Shown: one piece after another, positions 22,929 to 34,296 of the stretch
How the letters are laid out: each line of letters starts with the position of its first letter
Position numbering within the stretch: the stretch's first letter is position 1
Origin: CAYUTA01 sp964447605
Lineage (GTDB): Bacteria > Bacillota > Clostridia > Christensenellales > CAG-138
Direction: 5' to 3'
Assembly (NCBI GenBank): GCA_964447605.1
Contig: CAYUTA010000025.1
Location: 1-37,443 of the forward strand
Length of the DNA stretch: 37,443 bases
The notes under the pieces: model-generated
What the model saw: the letters and a program-made list of their open reading frames with translations, nothing else
Told to the model about the DNA's origin: nothing
Databases searched by the model: none
Position numbers and translations under genes: made by a program

Positions 22929-25900
22929 CGGGCAATCAAAGGGCTGCGCTGGCAGTCGTCAATAAGCTGAATGATGCGTATTTTCTGCTCCGTGATTTAG
23001 AAACCGTGCTTTCCTGTTTCTCTGCGGACGCATATGTGGCGGGGGGCAGTACGGGAAAAATTTTAAACACGCGCGAGGAAATATGCGCGGCAGTGGCAAA
23101 GGGGCTTGCGGCTACGCCGCTTGTTTCTCAAAGGAAATCGGAGGTTCTCATTTTACGGGAGCGGCACGAAGGCCACGTCGAGGTTTCGGTGAGGTATTTT
23201 CTTTTGTCACAGCAGGGCAAAGTGGTTTTAGGACCGTTTATCATAACGGCAAACTGTGAAAAAGAGAATGCGGTATGGAAAATCGCGCTGATCCATTCCT
23301 CCATGCCCGGCGATTATGCTGAAAAGCGTTTTTTGGAGTCGAAGCTGCAAAATGTCATCGACGCCATTCCCGGCGGAGTTGCCATTTACAAGGTTTCGGA
23401 CGTCTTTGAAACCCAATATTTCTCCAAAGGAATCCCGGAGCTCTCCGGCTATACGGTGAAGGAGTATAACGAACGGATACAGGGCGACGCCGCCCGGATG
23501 ATACACCCGCAGGACACACAGATGGTCGTGCGGAACCTCCGTTATGCCATCGAGCATAACACCACCGCCGATTTTGAGTTCCGCAAAAACCATCGGGACG
23601 GAACCGTGGTATGGGTCCGGATCCAGGCAAAGGTGATCGGCCATGAAGACGGGCGTCCTCTCCTGCACTGTGTATTCCATAACATAACCGCCCGGAAAAT
23701 GGCCGAAGTGGAATTAATTAAGGCCCAGCAGGAAAAGGACATGCTGCTTGCCGAGTATGTCAATACGGTGAATAATACCCCGGGCGGGCTGGTGACCATT
23801 GAGGTGGCCGACGACGGGGAGCCGTTCCCCGTGTTTGTCAGCCGTGGATTTCTGAACCTTACCAGGATGACCGAGGAGCAGTTCTACAAATTATACAAAG
23901 ATAGCGCGTTTAACGGCCTGCATCCGGAGGACCGGGAAAAAGTTCTCGCTTCTTTTAAGAAGCTTCAAAAGCCGGGCGACCACTTTGACAATACCTACCG
24001 GCTTGTCTGCGGGGACGGCGGCTATGTCTGGGTGCAGGTTACCTCAACCCTGGCGGAGCGGGACGGTGCGCGGCTTTTGTACACGGGTTACCTGGATGTG
24101 ACCGACAGCATTGAGGCGCAGCAGGAAATTAAGCGCCTGCATGACAATATCCCCGGCGCGGTATTCCGCTGCCGCTTCACGGAAAACTATGAAGTGCTGG
24201 ACGCAAACGACGGTCTGTTTGAGTTTTTGGGATATACAAGGGAAGAGTTCGCCGCCATGGGCAATGTCATGGCCGCCGTCTTTTACCCGGACGATCTGGC
24301 AATCATGATGCCGAAGCTGACCGCGCAGCTAAGAGACGGGAATACGGTTGCGGAAATTGAAAACCGCCTGGTGTGCAAGGACGGTGCCGTTAAATGGGTT
24401 TCTGTCAAGATACAGCTTCTTGAAGACGAACGCGAAGAGCGGTTTTTATATTGTATCTTTGTGGATATCACCAGGCAGATGGAAGCGCGGCAAAAACAGC
24501 ATCTGCAGCAGCAGACGCTGGAGCTGGCAATCGATCACTCCAACCTGATCTTCTGGGAATATGACGTCGCCAACCATACGGCTTATGTCGGGCAAAAGCT
24601 GCGGACCCTCTACGGTATCGGCGGGGTTGTGGAGAACTTCCCGGAAGCGTGGCTCGGGATGGGATATATCCATGAGGAGGATCACAAAACATATCGCGGC
24701 GCATTTTCGAATATCGACAACGGCTCCATGCGGGAGGAATTCAGCGCAAGGGCAAGAGCGTTCGGCTCAGACAAATGGGTATGGATGAATTTCCGCTGCA
24801 ACGTTGTGTGCGACGATACGGGCAAGGCCATCCGGACCATCTGCACGGCCGAAAACATCGACAGGTACAAGGATCTGGAGCAGACCTTCTTTGAAATTAT
24901 GCGGCAAAACGGCATGATCTCATGGAAATATGATCTGGTGAATCAGTGCGTTATTCAAAACAGCAATCTTGCCGGCGTTTACGGCCGGAGCGCGTATGAA
25001 ATACCGGAAATCCTGACCGGGATAAAATCGCTTCACCCCGACGACGTTGAAAAAGCCAGGGAGCTGTCGGTCCGTATGCGCAAAGGGGAACGGGAGGTCT
25101 CGGGGAAATTCAGAATCTATGACCAGGTGTCCGGCGAATATGCCTGGATCAGGATTTCCTATACCGTATTGGTGGACGGCGACGGGACGCGCAAGACCGC
25201 ATTGGGCAGCGCCAGGGATATCAGCCGCGAAATGCTGCATCGGCATAAGTATGAAGAAATGCTGCTGCTGCATAAAAGCAAAAAGAACCCGGACACGTTG
25301 CTCACCGGTTACTGCAGCCTTAAGGAGGACGTCATAAAGGGTCTGAACGATTTTACGGCTCAGCGCTTTGAAGCCCGCTTTGGCCTTGTGCGGGATGAGT
25401 TTTTCATCCGGTTTGCGGATATGATTGCAGATGAAAATGAACGAAGGCAATTTTTGGATACCTACCTCGCAAAATCGCTGCTGGCCGACTTTTCCAAGGG
25501 GATTACCAACCACAACAATATATACTATTGCCGGTTCGACGGGCAGGGCGAAGGGCTTTATGTGCAGGTAAATGTAGACACCACCCTTGCCCCTGATAAA
25601 AACGATGTCATGGGCTTCCTGACGATGAGCGATATGTCCCAACAGGTAATTTCGGAAAAAATCGTCAATCTTGTTGTGGCTCAGGAATTTGACTTTATCG
25701 CGTTGATCGACATCGCCAGCGGAAACGTCGACAGGATCATTGACCGGATGGGTGAATACGACCACCCCGCCAAAGGCGAGAACTATGATGCGCGGGTCGA
25801 AAACGGGCTGCTCGCCTATGTGGTGGAGAAAGAGCGGGAGGCGTGTGGCAAAACCAATGGTTTACAAGGCATCTTAAAAGGCCTTGCCGCGGAAAATGCC

Positions 25901-27232
25901 GCTTATCAGACGTCCTATTCGCTGGTCAATCCGAAAACGGGGAAGCGGGAACGCAAGCTGTGGACGTTCTCCTACTTTGACAATACGAAAAAGAAAATTG
26001 TCCTGACAAGAACCGATATTACCGCCACCTATATAAAGGAGAAGGAACAGAAAAAACATTTGTCGGAGGCCCTGGCGTTTGCAGAGGCCGCAAATAAAGC
26101 AAAAACGGACTTTCTGGCCGCTATGAGCCACGATATCAGAACGCCCATGAACGCAATCATAGGCATGACGGAGCTTGCCCTCTCCGACATTGCGGACAAG
26201 GACCAGATGATGGAAAGCCTTACAACGATCAAGTCCTCCTCGGCGCACCTGCTTTCCATCATCAATGATATTCTGGACATGAGCCACATTGAATCGGGGA
26301 AGGTGGTAATGGTACAGGAGCCGTTCAGCAACCGCGAGGAGCATAAAAAGATCGTGAAACGCATCACGCCGCTCGCCGAAGCCAAGGGGCTTGTTTTCAC
26401 GCATTCCCTGAACATACAGCATGATCTGTGCATCGGGGATGTGCTGAGGTTCCACCGCATTGTGGATAATCTTTTGAGCAACGCCATAAAATTCACGCCA
26501 AGGGGGGGAACCGTGGATTATTCTTTAATGGAGCTGCCTTATGACAAGCCGGATTACATGATGTTCCAAATTGCCGTCACCGATAGCGGAATCGGCATGA
26601 ACGAGAATACGAAGGCGCATCTGTTTGAGCCCTTTTTCCGCAAAGCAACTATCATGGCGGATCACATTGAAGGGACGGGCCTTGGAATGTCGATTGTCAA
26701 GAGCATCGTGGAATTAAAAGGCGGCAGTATTGAAGTGGAAAGCGAACCGGGTAAGGGCAGTAAATTTATTATCAACTTACCTGTCCGCCTGTCAGATGAA
26801 CAAAAGCGCCCGGAAAAGGCCCCGCCCAATGCGGAGATGCGGAATCTTTCCGGCGTAAACGTCCTTTTGGTGGAGGATCATCCCATCAACCAGAAGATCG
26901 CAAAAAAGATTTTGGAAAATGCCGGCGCAACCGTCACGGCCGCAGAGAACGGAAAGACGGGGCATGAAATCTTTATGCGGAGCGGGGCAAACGAATTTGC
27001 CGTTATTTTGATGGATATACAAATGCCCGTAATGAACGGCTACGAAGCGGCTAAGGCCATCCGTGAGAGCAGCCACCCTCAGGCAAAGACGATTCCAATT
27101 ATCGCTATGACTGCCAACGCCTTTGTGCAGGATATTAAAAAATCCCTGGATATTCGCATGGACGCCCATCTTGCAAAGCCCATTGAACCCCAAAAATTAT
27201 TTGAAACGCTGTTCCGGCATATCTCAAAATAG
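22925..27232 (+). CDS. Hybrid sensor histidine kinase, multi-PAS, SnoaL-like N-terminus
   Basis: A 1435-residue cytoplasmic-looking kinase with no membrane segment. Residues about 1-130 resemble a SnoaL/NTF2-like pocket domain (NKLNDAYFLLRDLETVLSCFS, VWKIALIHSS). Residues about 135-770 hold five PAS-type repeats, each ending in a D-I-T/S or similar linker (HNITARKMAE, LDVTDSIEAQ, VDITRQMEAR, ENIDRYKDLE, RDISREMLHR). About 775-1040 is another sensory stretch. HisKA follows with MSHDIRTPMNAIIG (His1069), then HATPase_c with DNLLSNAIKFTP and GTGLGMSIVKSIVEL, and a receiver with VLLVEDHPINQ and Asp1364 in LMDIQMPVMNG. The signal is unknown. Codon choice is less GC-biased than in neighbouring housekeeping genes, suggesting acquisition. 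Confidence 0.9.
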   Translation: MTGNQRAALAVVNKLNDAYFLLRDLETVLSCFSADAYVAGGSTGKILNTREEICAAVAKGLAATPLVSQRKSEVLILRERHEGHVEVSVRYFLLSQQGKVVLGPFIITANCEKENAVWKIALIHSSMPGDYAEKRFLESKLQNVIDAIPGGVAIYKVSDVFETQYFSKGIPELSGYTVKEYNERIQGDAARMIHPQDTQMVVRNLRYAIEHNTTADFEFRKNHRDGTVVWVRIQAKVIGHEDGRPLLHCVFHNITARKMAEVELIKAQQEKDMLLAEYVNTVNNTPGGLVTIEVADDGEPFPVFVSRGFLNLTRMTEEQFYKLYKDSAFNGLHPEDREKVLASFKKLQKPGDHFDNTYRLVCGDGGYVWVQVTSTLAERDGARLLYTGYLDVTDSIEAQQEIKRLHDNIPGAVFRCRFTENYEVLDANDGLFEFLGYTREEFAAMGNVMAAVFYPDDLAIMMPKLTAQLRDGNTVAEIENRLVCKDGAVKWVSVKIQLLEDEREERFLYCIFVDITRQMEARQKQHLQQQTLELAIDHSNLIFWEYDVANHTAYVGQKLRTLYGIGGVVENFPEAWLGMGYIHEEDHKTYRGAFSNIDNGSMREEFSARARAFGSDKWVWMNFRCNVVCDDTGKAIRTICTAENIDRYKDLEQTFFEIMRQNGMISWKYDLVNQCVIQNSNLAGVYGRSAYEIPEILTGIKSLHPDDVEKARELSVRMRKGEREVSGKFRIYDQVSGEYAWIRISYTVLVDGDGTRKTALGSARDISREMLHRHKYEEMLLLHKSKKNPDTLLTGYCSLKEDVIKGLNDFTAQRFEARFGLVRDEFFIRFADMIADENERRQFLDTYLAKSLLADFSKGITNHNNIYYCRFDGQGEGLYVQVNVDTTLAPDKNDVMGFLTMSDMSQQVISEKIVNLVVAQEFDFIALIDIASGNVDRIIDRMGEYDHPAKGENYDARVENGLLAYVVEKEREACGKTNGLQGILKGLAAENAAYQTSYSLVNPKTGKRERKLWTFSYFDNTKKKIVLTRTDITATYIKEKEQKKHLSEALAFAEAANKAKTDFLAAMSHDIRTPMNAIIGMTELALSDIADKDQMMESLTTIKSSSAHLLSIINDILDMSHIESGKVVMVQEPFSNREEHKKIVKRITPLAEAKGLVFTHSLNIQHDLCIGDVLRFHRIVDNLLSNAIKFTPRGGTVDYSLMELPYDKPDYMMFQIAVTDSGIGMNENTKAHLFEPFFRKATIMADHIEGTGLGMSIVKSIVELKGGSIEVESEPGKGSKFIINLPVRLSDEQKRPEKAPPNAEMRNLSGVNVLLVEDHPINQKIAKKILENAGATVTAAENGKTGHEIFMRSGANEFAVILMDIQMPVMNGYEAAKAIRESSHPQAKTIPIIAMTANAFVQDIKKSLDIRMDAHLAKPIEPQKLFETLFRHISK

Positions 27233-27343
27233 CGGTTCCGGCGTTTGGGGGCAAACCAACATAACCATCCTTTTTTGCCCGGAGTAAATCAGCGGCGGTT
27301 TTTGTGCATTGCGGATCGAAAGCCCGGAAAACGGTTTTTTTAC

Positions 27344-27377
27344 AAAAAGCGCCCCGCCCTCTTGCGGCGCTATTTTT
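27344..27377 (+). terminator. Terminator hairpin between the hybrid kinase and ppdK
   Basis: AAAAAGCGCC at 27344-27353 and GGCGC at 27366-27370, followed by TATTTTT, form a short stem extended by A-T pairs and a T-run. It lies 111 bp after the kinase stop. Its 3' arm overlaps the -35 of the ppdK promoter. Confidence 0.5.
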
Positions 27378-27390
27378 GAGCGGGTATAAT
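27362..27390 (+). promoter_or_regulatory. Vegetative promoter of ppdK
   Basis: TTGCGG (27362-27367), a 17-nt spacer and TATAAT (27385-27390). It leaves a leader of roughly 28 nt that contains the AGGAGG ribosome site. The -10 is a perfect consensus. Confidence 0.65.
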
Positions 27391-27424
27391 AAATTGTTGA
27401 CATCAATTTGAGGAGGAACTTACT

Positions 27425-30055
<2,631 letters not shown>

Positions 30056-30077
30056 CCCCAGCGTTGACGCAGCCATA

Positions 30078-30114
30078 CAAGCGCTCCGTCCGGGAATGCC
30101 GGGCGGGGCGCTTG
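30078..30114 (+). terminator. Long hairpin after ppdK
   Basis: Sixteen consecutive base pairs (30078-30093 with 30099-30114, two of them G-U) around a 5-nt GAATG loop, 23 bp after the ppdK stop. No T-run follows, so it may be a weak or T-independent terminator, or an mRNA 3'-end stabiliser. Confidence 0.55.
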
Positions 30115-30239
30115 CGTGCGGAGGCATTCAACGGCGGGCCGCCGGACTAAGATTTCCATACAAAAGCTCCGGCGAACTTGCGTCATTCCCGCTCAAGCTA
30201 CAGGCTGCATGCGCTTGCCCCGCCCGGCCCGGTTCCGGA

Positions 30240-30268
30240 TTGACATGGACCCGGCGCTCTGGTAAGCT
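30240..30268 (+). promoter_or_regulatory. Promoter placing the MFS-gene transcript start at its ATG
   Basis: TTGACA (30240-30245, perfect -35), a 17-nt spacer and TAAGCT (30263-30268). The ATG at 30275 is 6 nt after the -10, at the expected +1. No Shine-Dalgarno lies upstream. This is the clearest leaderless arrangement in the window. Confidence 0.6.
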
Positions 30269-30274
30269 TATCCA

Positions 30275-31501
30275 ATGAAACAAAAGCCCCCCGGCTGGAA
30301 GGGCCGCTTTCTGACGCTGGCCATCGGCCAGACCGTGTCCCTGGTGGGCAGTTCCGCCGTGCAGTTTGCCCTGATCTGGTGGCTTGCCAGCGAGACGGGC
30401 TCACCGTTGATGCTGTCGCTGGCCGGGCTTGTGGCGTTGCTGCCGCAGGCGCTGCTGGGCCCTTTTGCGGGCATCTGGATCGACCGGCTGAAACGAAAGA
30501 CCGTCATCATCGCCGCGGACCTGTTCATCGGGGTTTGCGCCGCGGTGTTTGCCGGGCTATTTTTATTCCTGGATGTTCCCTACTGGTCCGCCTGCGTGGT
30601 GCTGGGGCTAAGGTCCGTTGGCAACGTATTCCACACGCCCGCCCTGAACGCGGCTTTGCCCATGATTGTGCCGGAAAACGAGCTGGTGCGCGTCAACGGC
30701 TGGACCCAATTCTACCAGTCCGGCGCGTTCATGCTGGGGCCGGTGCTGGGCGCGGCGCTGTATGCCGCGCTGCCGCTGCCCGTCATCCTGCTCAGCGACC
30801 TTGTGGGCGCGGCGGCCGCCTGCATCTGCACCGCGGCCATCCCGATTCCCGATCCCAAACGGCAGGCCCCCGATAAGGTCCGCTATTTTTCCGAACTCAG
30901 GGAGGGCGTTCGGGCGGTGCTTTGTGATAAGCGGCTCACCGTGCTGCTGCTGGCCGCGACCGCCGGCATGCTGTTTTATTTGCCCCTATCCTCCCTGTAT
31001 CCGCTGATGACGAGCGAGCATTTTTCCGCCACGGCCTGGCACGCCAGCGCCATTGAGCTGGTGTATGCCGCGGGTATGATGGTTTCCGCCGTCCTGATCA
31101 GCCTCCGTGGAGAAATCCGGCGCAAGCTTCTGGCCGCCCATCTGGGCCTGCTGCTCACGGGCGTATCCTCGCTGTTGTGCGGCCTGCTGCCCAGGCCCAT
31201 GTCCTGGTTTGTCGTGTTCGCCATCCTTTGCGCCGTGATGGGCGCGGCCGGCAACCTCTACGGCATCCCGATCATGGCGTACATGCAGCAGACGATTCCG
31301 CCGGAGGCGCAGGGACGGGCATTCTCTCTGGTCGGGAGCCTGATGTCGCTGGCCATGCCGCTGGGACTGCTGATTGCCGGTCCCGTCTCCGAGCGCGAGG
31401 GCGTGGACGCCTGGTTCTTCATCTCCGGCGCAGCCGTGCTGGTCATCACGCTCGCCAGCCTCGCCGTAATCGGACGGATAGGCGATAAGCCGCCGTCATA
31501 A
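30275..31501 (+). CDS. MFS transporter (MFS_3, macrolide-efflux/EntS-like)
   Basis: A 408-residue inner-membrane exporter with about 12 hydrophobic segments. The N-terminal half has FLTLAIGQTVSLVGSSAVQFAL and ALLGPFAGIWIDRLKRKTVI, the latter being the loop 2-3 motif A (G-x-x-x-D-R-x-x-R/K) typical of the family. Later segments such as AHLGLLLTGVSSLLCGLLP and GRAFSLVGSLMSLAMPLGLLIAGP fit the MefA/EntS-type MFS_3 group. Such proteins export drugs or siderophores; the substrate here cannot be told. It is monocistronic, with its own promoter and no ribosome site. Confidence 0.85.
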   Translation: MKQKPPGWKGRFLTLAIGQTVSLVGSSAVQFALIWWLASETGSPLMLSLAGLVALLPQALLGPFAGIWIDRLKRKTVIIAADLFIGVCAAVFAGLFLFLDVPYWSACVVLGLRSVGNVFHTPALNAALPMIVPENELVRVNGWTQFYQSGAFMLGPVLGAALYAALPLPVILLSDLVGAAAACICTAAIPIPDPKRQAPDKVRYFSELREGVRAVLCDKRLTVLLLAATAGMLFYLPLSSLYPLMTSEHFSATAWHASAIELVYAAGMMVSAVLISLRGEIRRKLLAAHLGLLLTGVSSLLCGLLPRPMSWFVVFAILCAVMGAAGNLYGIPIMAYMQQTIPPEAQGRAFSLVGSLMSLAMPLGLLIAGPVSEREGVDAWFFISGAAVLVITLASLAVIGRIGDKPPS

Positions 31502-31628
31502 AACTTTGTTTTTGACGGGTAATCGCCGCGGCGAATTTTTCTGACGGGATTGACGCTGCAATCCCGCATGCAGGGCGTCAAACTCCACGCGCATGGTAAC
31601 GTAATATCTGGTCTTGCAAACTTAAAAT

Positions 31629-31646
31629 GGGCGGCAAATGCCGCCC
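31629..31646 (-). terminator. Hairpin terminator after the Spo0A-C-like gene
   Basis: GGGCGGC and GCCGCCC form a 7-bp stem with a 4-nt loop. On minus it is followed by ATTTTAAG. It begins 18 bp beyond the stop at 31664. The remaining bases between here and the MFS stop hold two copies of a T-run plus TGACGGG (31508-31520, about 31534-31549). Confidence 0.6.
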
Positions 31647-31663
31647 GTATTCACGTGCTGGGA

Positions 31664-31984
31664 TTAAAATGGGGGTCCAACCATCATGTCTTTTGTACAC
31701 GTGAATGCTTTTCTCCGGCGTGGCCGCATACGGCGGCGCACACCGGCATGTGCACAATCTGGTTTTGTTGCTTTCTCCTTGGCACGCTCTGTCACATAGT
31801 ACAGAACAACCTCCTTCGCCGTGGGGCGAGGCCCCTCGAACGGGACTTTGCGCCATGCCGCCTGCAACTCTGGATTGGGGGCGTCAAAGCTTGCATCTAT
31901 ATGTTCCTGAATAATGGCATATGCCTCATTCGCAGAGATACCTTTTGGGGCTGCAACCAGCTCTATCGCCGTCTCAATGTCCAT
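31664..31984 (-). CDS. Small Spo0A-C-terminus-like protein
   Basis: A 106-residue protein whose first 75 residues (TAIELVAAPKGISANEAYAI, EHIDASF, PELQAAWRKVPFEGPRPTAKEVVLYY) resemble the short Clostridial proteins annotated as similar to the Spo0A C-terminal region. The last 35 residues are Arg/Lys-rich and look unlike the family, so the tail may be an extension after loss of the normal stop. The ATG follows GGGAGG at good spacing. It lies 28 bp behind the HTH gene and is probably co-transcribed. It has no receiver domain and cannot act like full Spo0A. Role unknown; such genes are often in accessory DNA. Confidence 0.6.
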   Translation of the reverse strand: MDIETAIELVAAPKGISANEAYAIIQEHIDASFDAPNPELQAAWRKVPFEGPRPTAKEVVLYYVTERAKEKATKPDCAHAGVRRRMRPRRRKAFTCTKDMMVGPPF

Positions 31985-32012
31985 AATGCATGCCTCCCAA
32001 ATTAAACCGGCA

Positions 32013-32360
32013 CTACTTAATCAAACGCTCATCCTCAGATGTATGATCTATAAGCAGCATACGAACTGCATTGAGAATCCGGAGCTGTTCAGCTTTGGGC
32101 AATTTTTCAATCATGATGGACAGTTCGGATACGGTGCTCTGCATGGAGTGATCCACTACGTCAAACAGCAGCACATCGGCGGAAACCTCCAGCGCATTGG
32201 CAATTGTAACAAAGGTTTCCAAGCGTGGGGCTTTTACGCCCCGCTCAATTACGCTGACATGGGTCGAACTCAACTCTACCAGTTCTGCAAACTCCTCCTG
32301 TGTAAGCCGGCGGGATTCTCTAACCGCTTTGATTCGTGCGCCGACAGCCCTCTGATTCAT
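32013..32360 (-). CDS. XRE-family HTH transcriptional regulator
   Basis: A 115-residue regulator. Residues about 5-62 form a Cro/C1-type helix-turn-helix (IKAVRESRRLTQEEFAELVE, LSSTHVSVIERGVKAPRLET, FVTIANALEVSADVLL), followed by a helical C-terminus that may dimerise. I use the ATG at 32360, with AAGGA 9 nt upstream. The frame also opens at an ATG at 32393, which has no ribosome site but a TATACT 7 nt upstream. If transcription starts there, the 32360 start would have a normal 33-nt leader. It probably controls itself and the small downstream gene, as small phage- or element-type repressors do. Confidence 0.85.
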   Translation of the reverse strand: MNQRAVGARIKAVRESRRLTQEEFAELVELSSTHVSVIERGVKAPRLETFVTIANALEVSADVLLFDVVDHSMQSTVSELSIMIEKLPKAEQLRILNAVRMLLIDHTSEDERLIK

Positions 32361-32772
32361 TGTCCTACGTCCTTCTGAACAAGCGTTCTTCATTAAGATC
32401 AGTATATAATTCCTTGTTTTTCCAATACAGAATCACACGGGGCGAAGTGTCACCCGCTTAGACCGTATCCAAGAAAAAAGAGGGGTTTGGCCGAAAGCAG
32501 TCGCTTGCAACACTTTAAGCCAAGTTTAGCGGATATAAAAAAATAAATATAGGTTCAAAATATGCATGCAATGGTGAATCCAATTTTGATTACAAAGAAG
32601 CGGCCAAATTTACAGCGTTATATTAAAGCGGACGAAGCCGCTGCCAAAAAACCGGATTGCGCAGCGCGTCAGGAACATTAAGGAAAAATTCACATTCCGG
32701 CCATTAAAATTTGCCTTTTTCGTGTTTTAATGTCGAAAGCTGGAGTAACAAACCTCAGGAGGATTGCATTTG
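32361..32772. other. 412-bp A+T-rich spacer between divergent transcripts
   Basis: It separates the minus-strand HTH gene from the plus-strand MacA-like gene. The HTH promoter is likely at 32400-32405 (TATACT on minus). A 39-codon frame at 32562-32681 has no ribosome site and is not supported. AGGAGG at 32757-32762 is the ribosome site of the next gene. No other structure is convincing. Confidence 0.45.
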
Positions 32773-34296
32773 ATGGATAAACGGAAGAAGCGCGGGCGCT
32801 GGATTTGGCTTCTCGTGATACTCGCCGTGCTTGTGGCGGGCATAATCCTGGTGATGAACAACGTTGCCAGGCAGGCGCAGGCGGTTGCGGCGGCATTGAC
32901 CAGCCAGGAGCAGACGCACACCGTGGCGCGCGGCACGCTGGAAAAGACCATTACCGCCTCCGGCATGCTCTCCGCCGCGGACGAGCAGCTGATTAAGCTG
33001 CCGGACGGCCTGCTGGTCGAGGAGGTGCTCGTCACCGCCGGGGAAGCGGTTGCGGCGGGCCAGCCCCTCGCGCGGCTCAACGCGGACAGCGTCGGCGAGC
33101 AGCTGGCCTATCTGGCCAAAAAGGTGGCCGAGGAGGACGTCCGCCTCGCCACGCCCGGAAACAACGACAGTATCAAGTCCCCTTCCAAGGGCCGCGTGAA
33201 ATACCTGCCGGTTGAGGAGGGCGACGACGTGTTTGCCGCCATGCAGGAGTTTGGCGTGCTGGCCATCCTTTCCACGGACGGCTGGATGCGCCTTTCCATC
33301 GAAACCGGCCGGACGCTGGAACTTGGCAGCCGCATGGAGGTTTGCTGGGACGGCGGAAAGGCAAAGGGCACGGTGGATCGCAAAACGGCGACGGGCTACC
33401 GCATCCTTGTGCCGGACAACCACGCGCCGTACCTTGGCGCGGCGGCGCTCATGGACGGCGACACGGAGATTGGCAGCGGCACGCTTACCATCAACCTGCC
33501 CGTCGAGGTCGTGGGCTACGACGGCGTGATTCGCACCATCCGCTATAAGCTGGACGAATCCGTACCGGACGGCCGCGAGATGTTCGCGCTCAAAACCCCC
33601 TCGGTGAGCACGGCCTTTGCCTCGCGCTATGCTGCGCGCGGCAAGCTCATGGATTTGTATAAGCGCGTCATCGACCTGTCGGCGGACGCGTACGTGAATG
33701 CGCCGTGCGACGGCGTGATCGGCGAGATTTCCATTAAGGCCGGCAACCCGACCGGCAAGACGGCCAACGCCGACGTGGAGAACACGGCGTTTACGCTTGG
33801 TACCGGCGGCGCGACCAGGCTGACCGTGAACATCGATGAACTGGATATCATGGCCGTCGTGCTGGGGCAGACGGCGACCATTTCGCTCGACTCCATGCCA
33901 AACGAGCCGCTCACCGGGGAGGTCACGCGCATCAGCGTGTCGGGCAAAAAGGAAAACAGCATTTCCACGTTTCCCGTGGAGCTGACGCTGCCGCATAACG
34001 CGCGGCTGATGGCGGGCATGAACGGCACGGCGACCATCCTCGTCGACCGCGCGGAAAACGTGCTTGTGGTTCCGATTGCGGCCATCAGCGAGGACGCGGA
34101 GGGCGAATATGTACTTGTGCGCGCGGCCGACGGCGGCAAGGCGCGCAAGCCGGTTAAAACCGGCCGCAGCAACAGCAGCATGGCCGAGGTGACCGAAGGG
34201 CTGCGCGAGGGCGACGTGGTTTCCTACACCGCCTCCGCGATGGATCTGGGCGATACCGGTTACGGCGGAGGCTCGTTTGCAATGGCGGTGGGCTGA
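32773..34296 (+). CDS. MacA/HlyD-type efflux periplasmic-adaptor-like protein
   Basis: A 507-residue membrane-fusion-type subunit of an ABC exporter. Residues about 11-29 form one membrane anchor (IWLLVILAVLVAGIILVMNN). After this come a first barrel entry (VARGTLEKTITASGMLSAADEQ), a short helical stretch, a lipoyl-like half (IKSPSKGRVKYLPVEEGDDV) and a long domain. A second lipoyl-like half (VNAPCDGVIGEISIKAGNPTG) follows, then a beta-barrel/MP domain ending ENVLVVPIAAISEDAEGEYV. It is longer than E. coli MacA (371). AGGAGG lies 10 nt before the ATG; TTG codons at 32764 and 32770 are alternatives. The TGATG junction couples it to the ATPase gene. Confidence 0.85.
   Translation: MDKRKKRGRWIWLLVILAVLVAGIILVMNNVARQAQAVAAALTSQEQTHTVARGTLEKTITASGMLSAADEQLIKLPDGLLVEEVLVTAGEAVAAGQPLARLNADSVGEQLAYLAKKVAEEDVRLATPGNNDSIKSPSKGRVKYLPVEEGDDVFAAMQEFGVLAILSTDGWMRLSIETGRTLELGSRMEVCWDGGKAKGTVDRKTATGYRILVPDNHAPYLGAAALMDGDTEIGSGTLTINLPVEVVGYDGVIRTIRYKLDESVPDGREMFALKTPSVSTAFASRYAARGKLMDLYKRVIDLSADAYVNAPCDGVIGEISIKAGNPTGKTANADVENTAFTLGTGGATRLTVNIDELDIMAVVLGQTATISLDSMPNEPLTGEVTRISVSGKKENSISTFPVELTLPHNARLMAGMNGTATILVDRAENVLVVPIAAISEDAEGEYVLVRAADGGKARKPVKTGRSNSSMAEVTEGLREGDVVSYTASAMDLGDTGYGGGSFAMAVG

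Noticed and set aside
31578..31856. 92-codon minus-strand frame overlapping the Spo0A-C-like gene
   Set aside because: The overlapping frame at 31664-31984 has the ribosome site and the family-like sequence; this one is Cys/Arg-rich out-of-frame translation.
32562..32681. 39-codon frame before the MacA-like gene
   Set aside because: No ribosome site, no recognisable motif and an A+T-rich intergenic setting. It could be a fragment but cannot be supported.
32755..33996. 413-codon minus-strand frame opposite the MacA-like gene
   Set aside because: Antisense of a recognisable adaptor, with no motif and no ribosome site.
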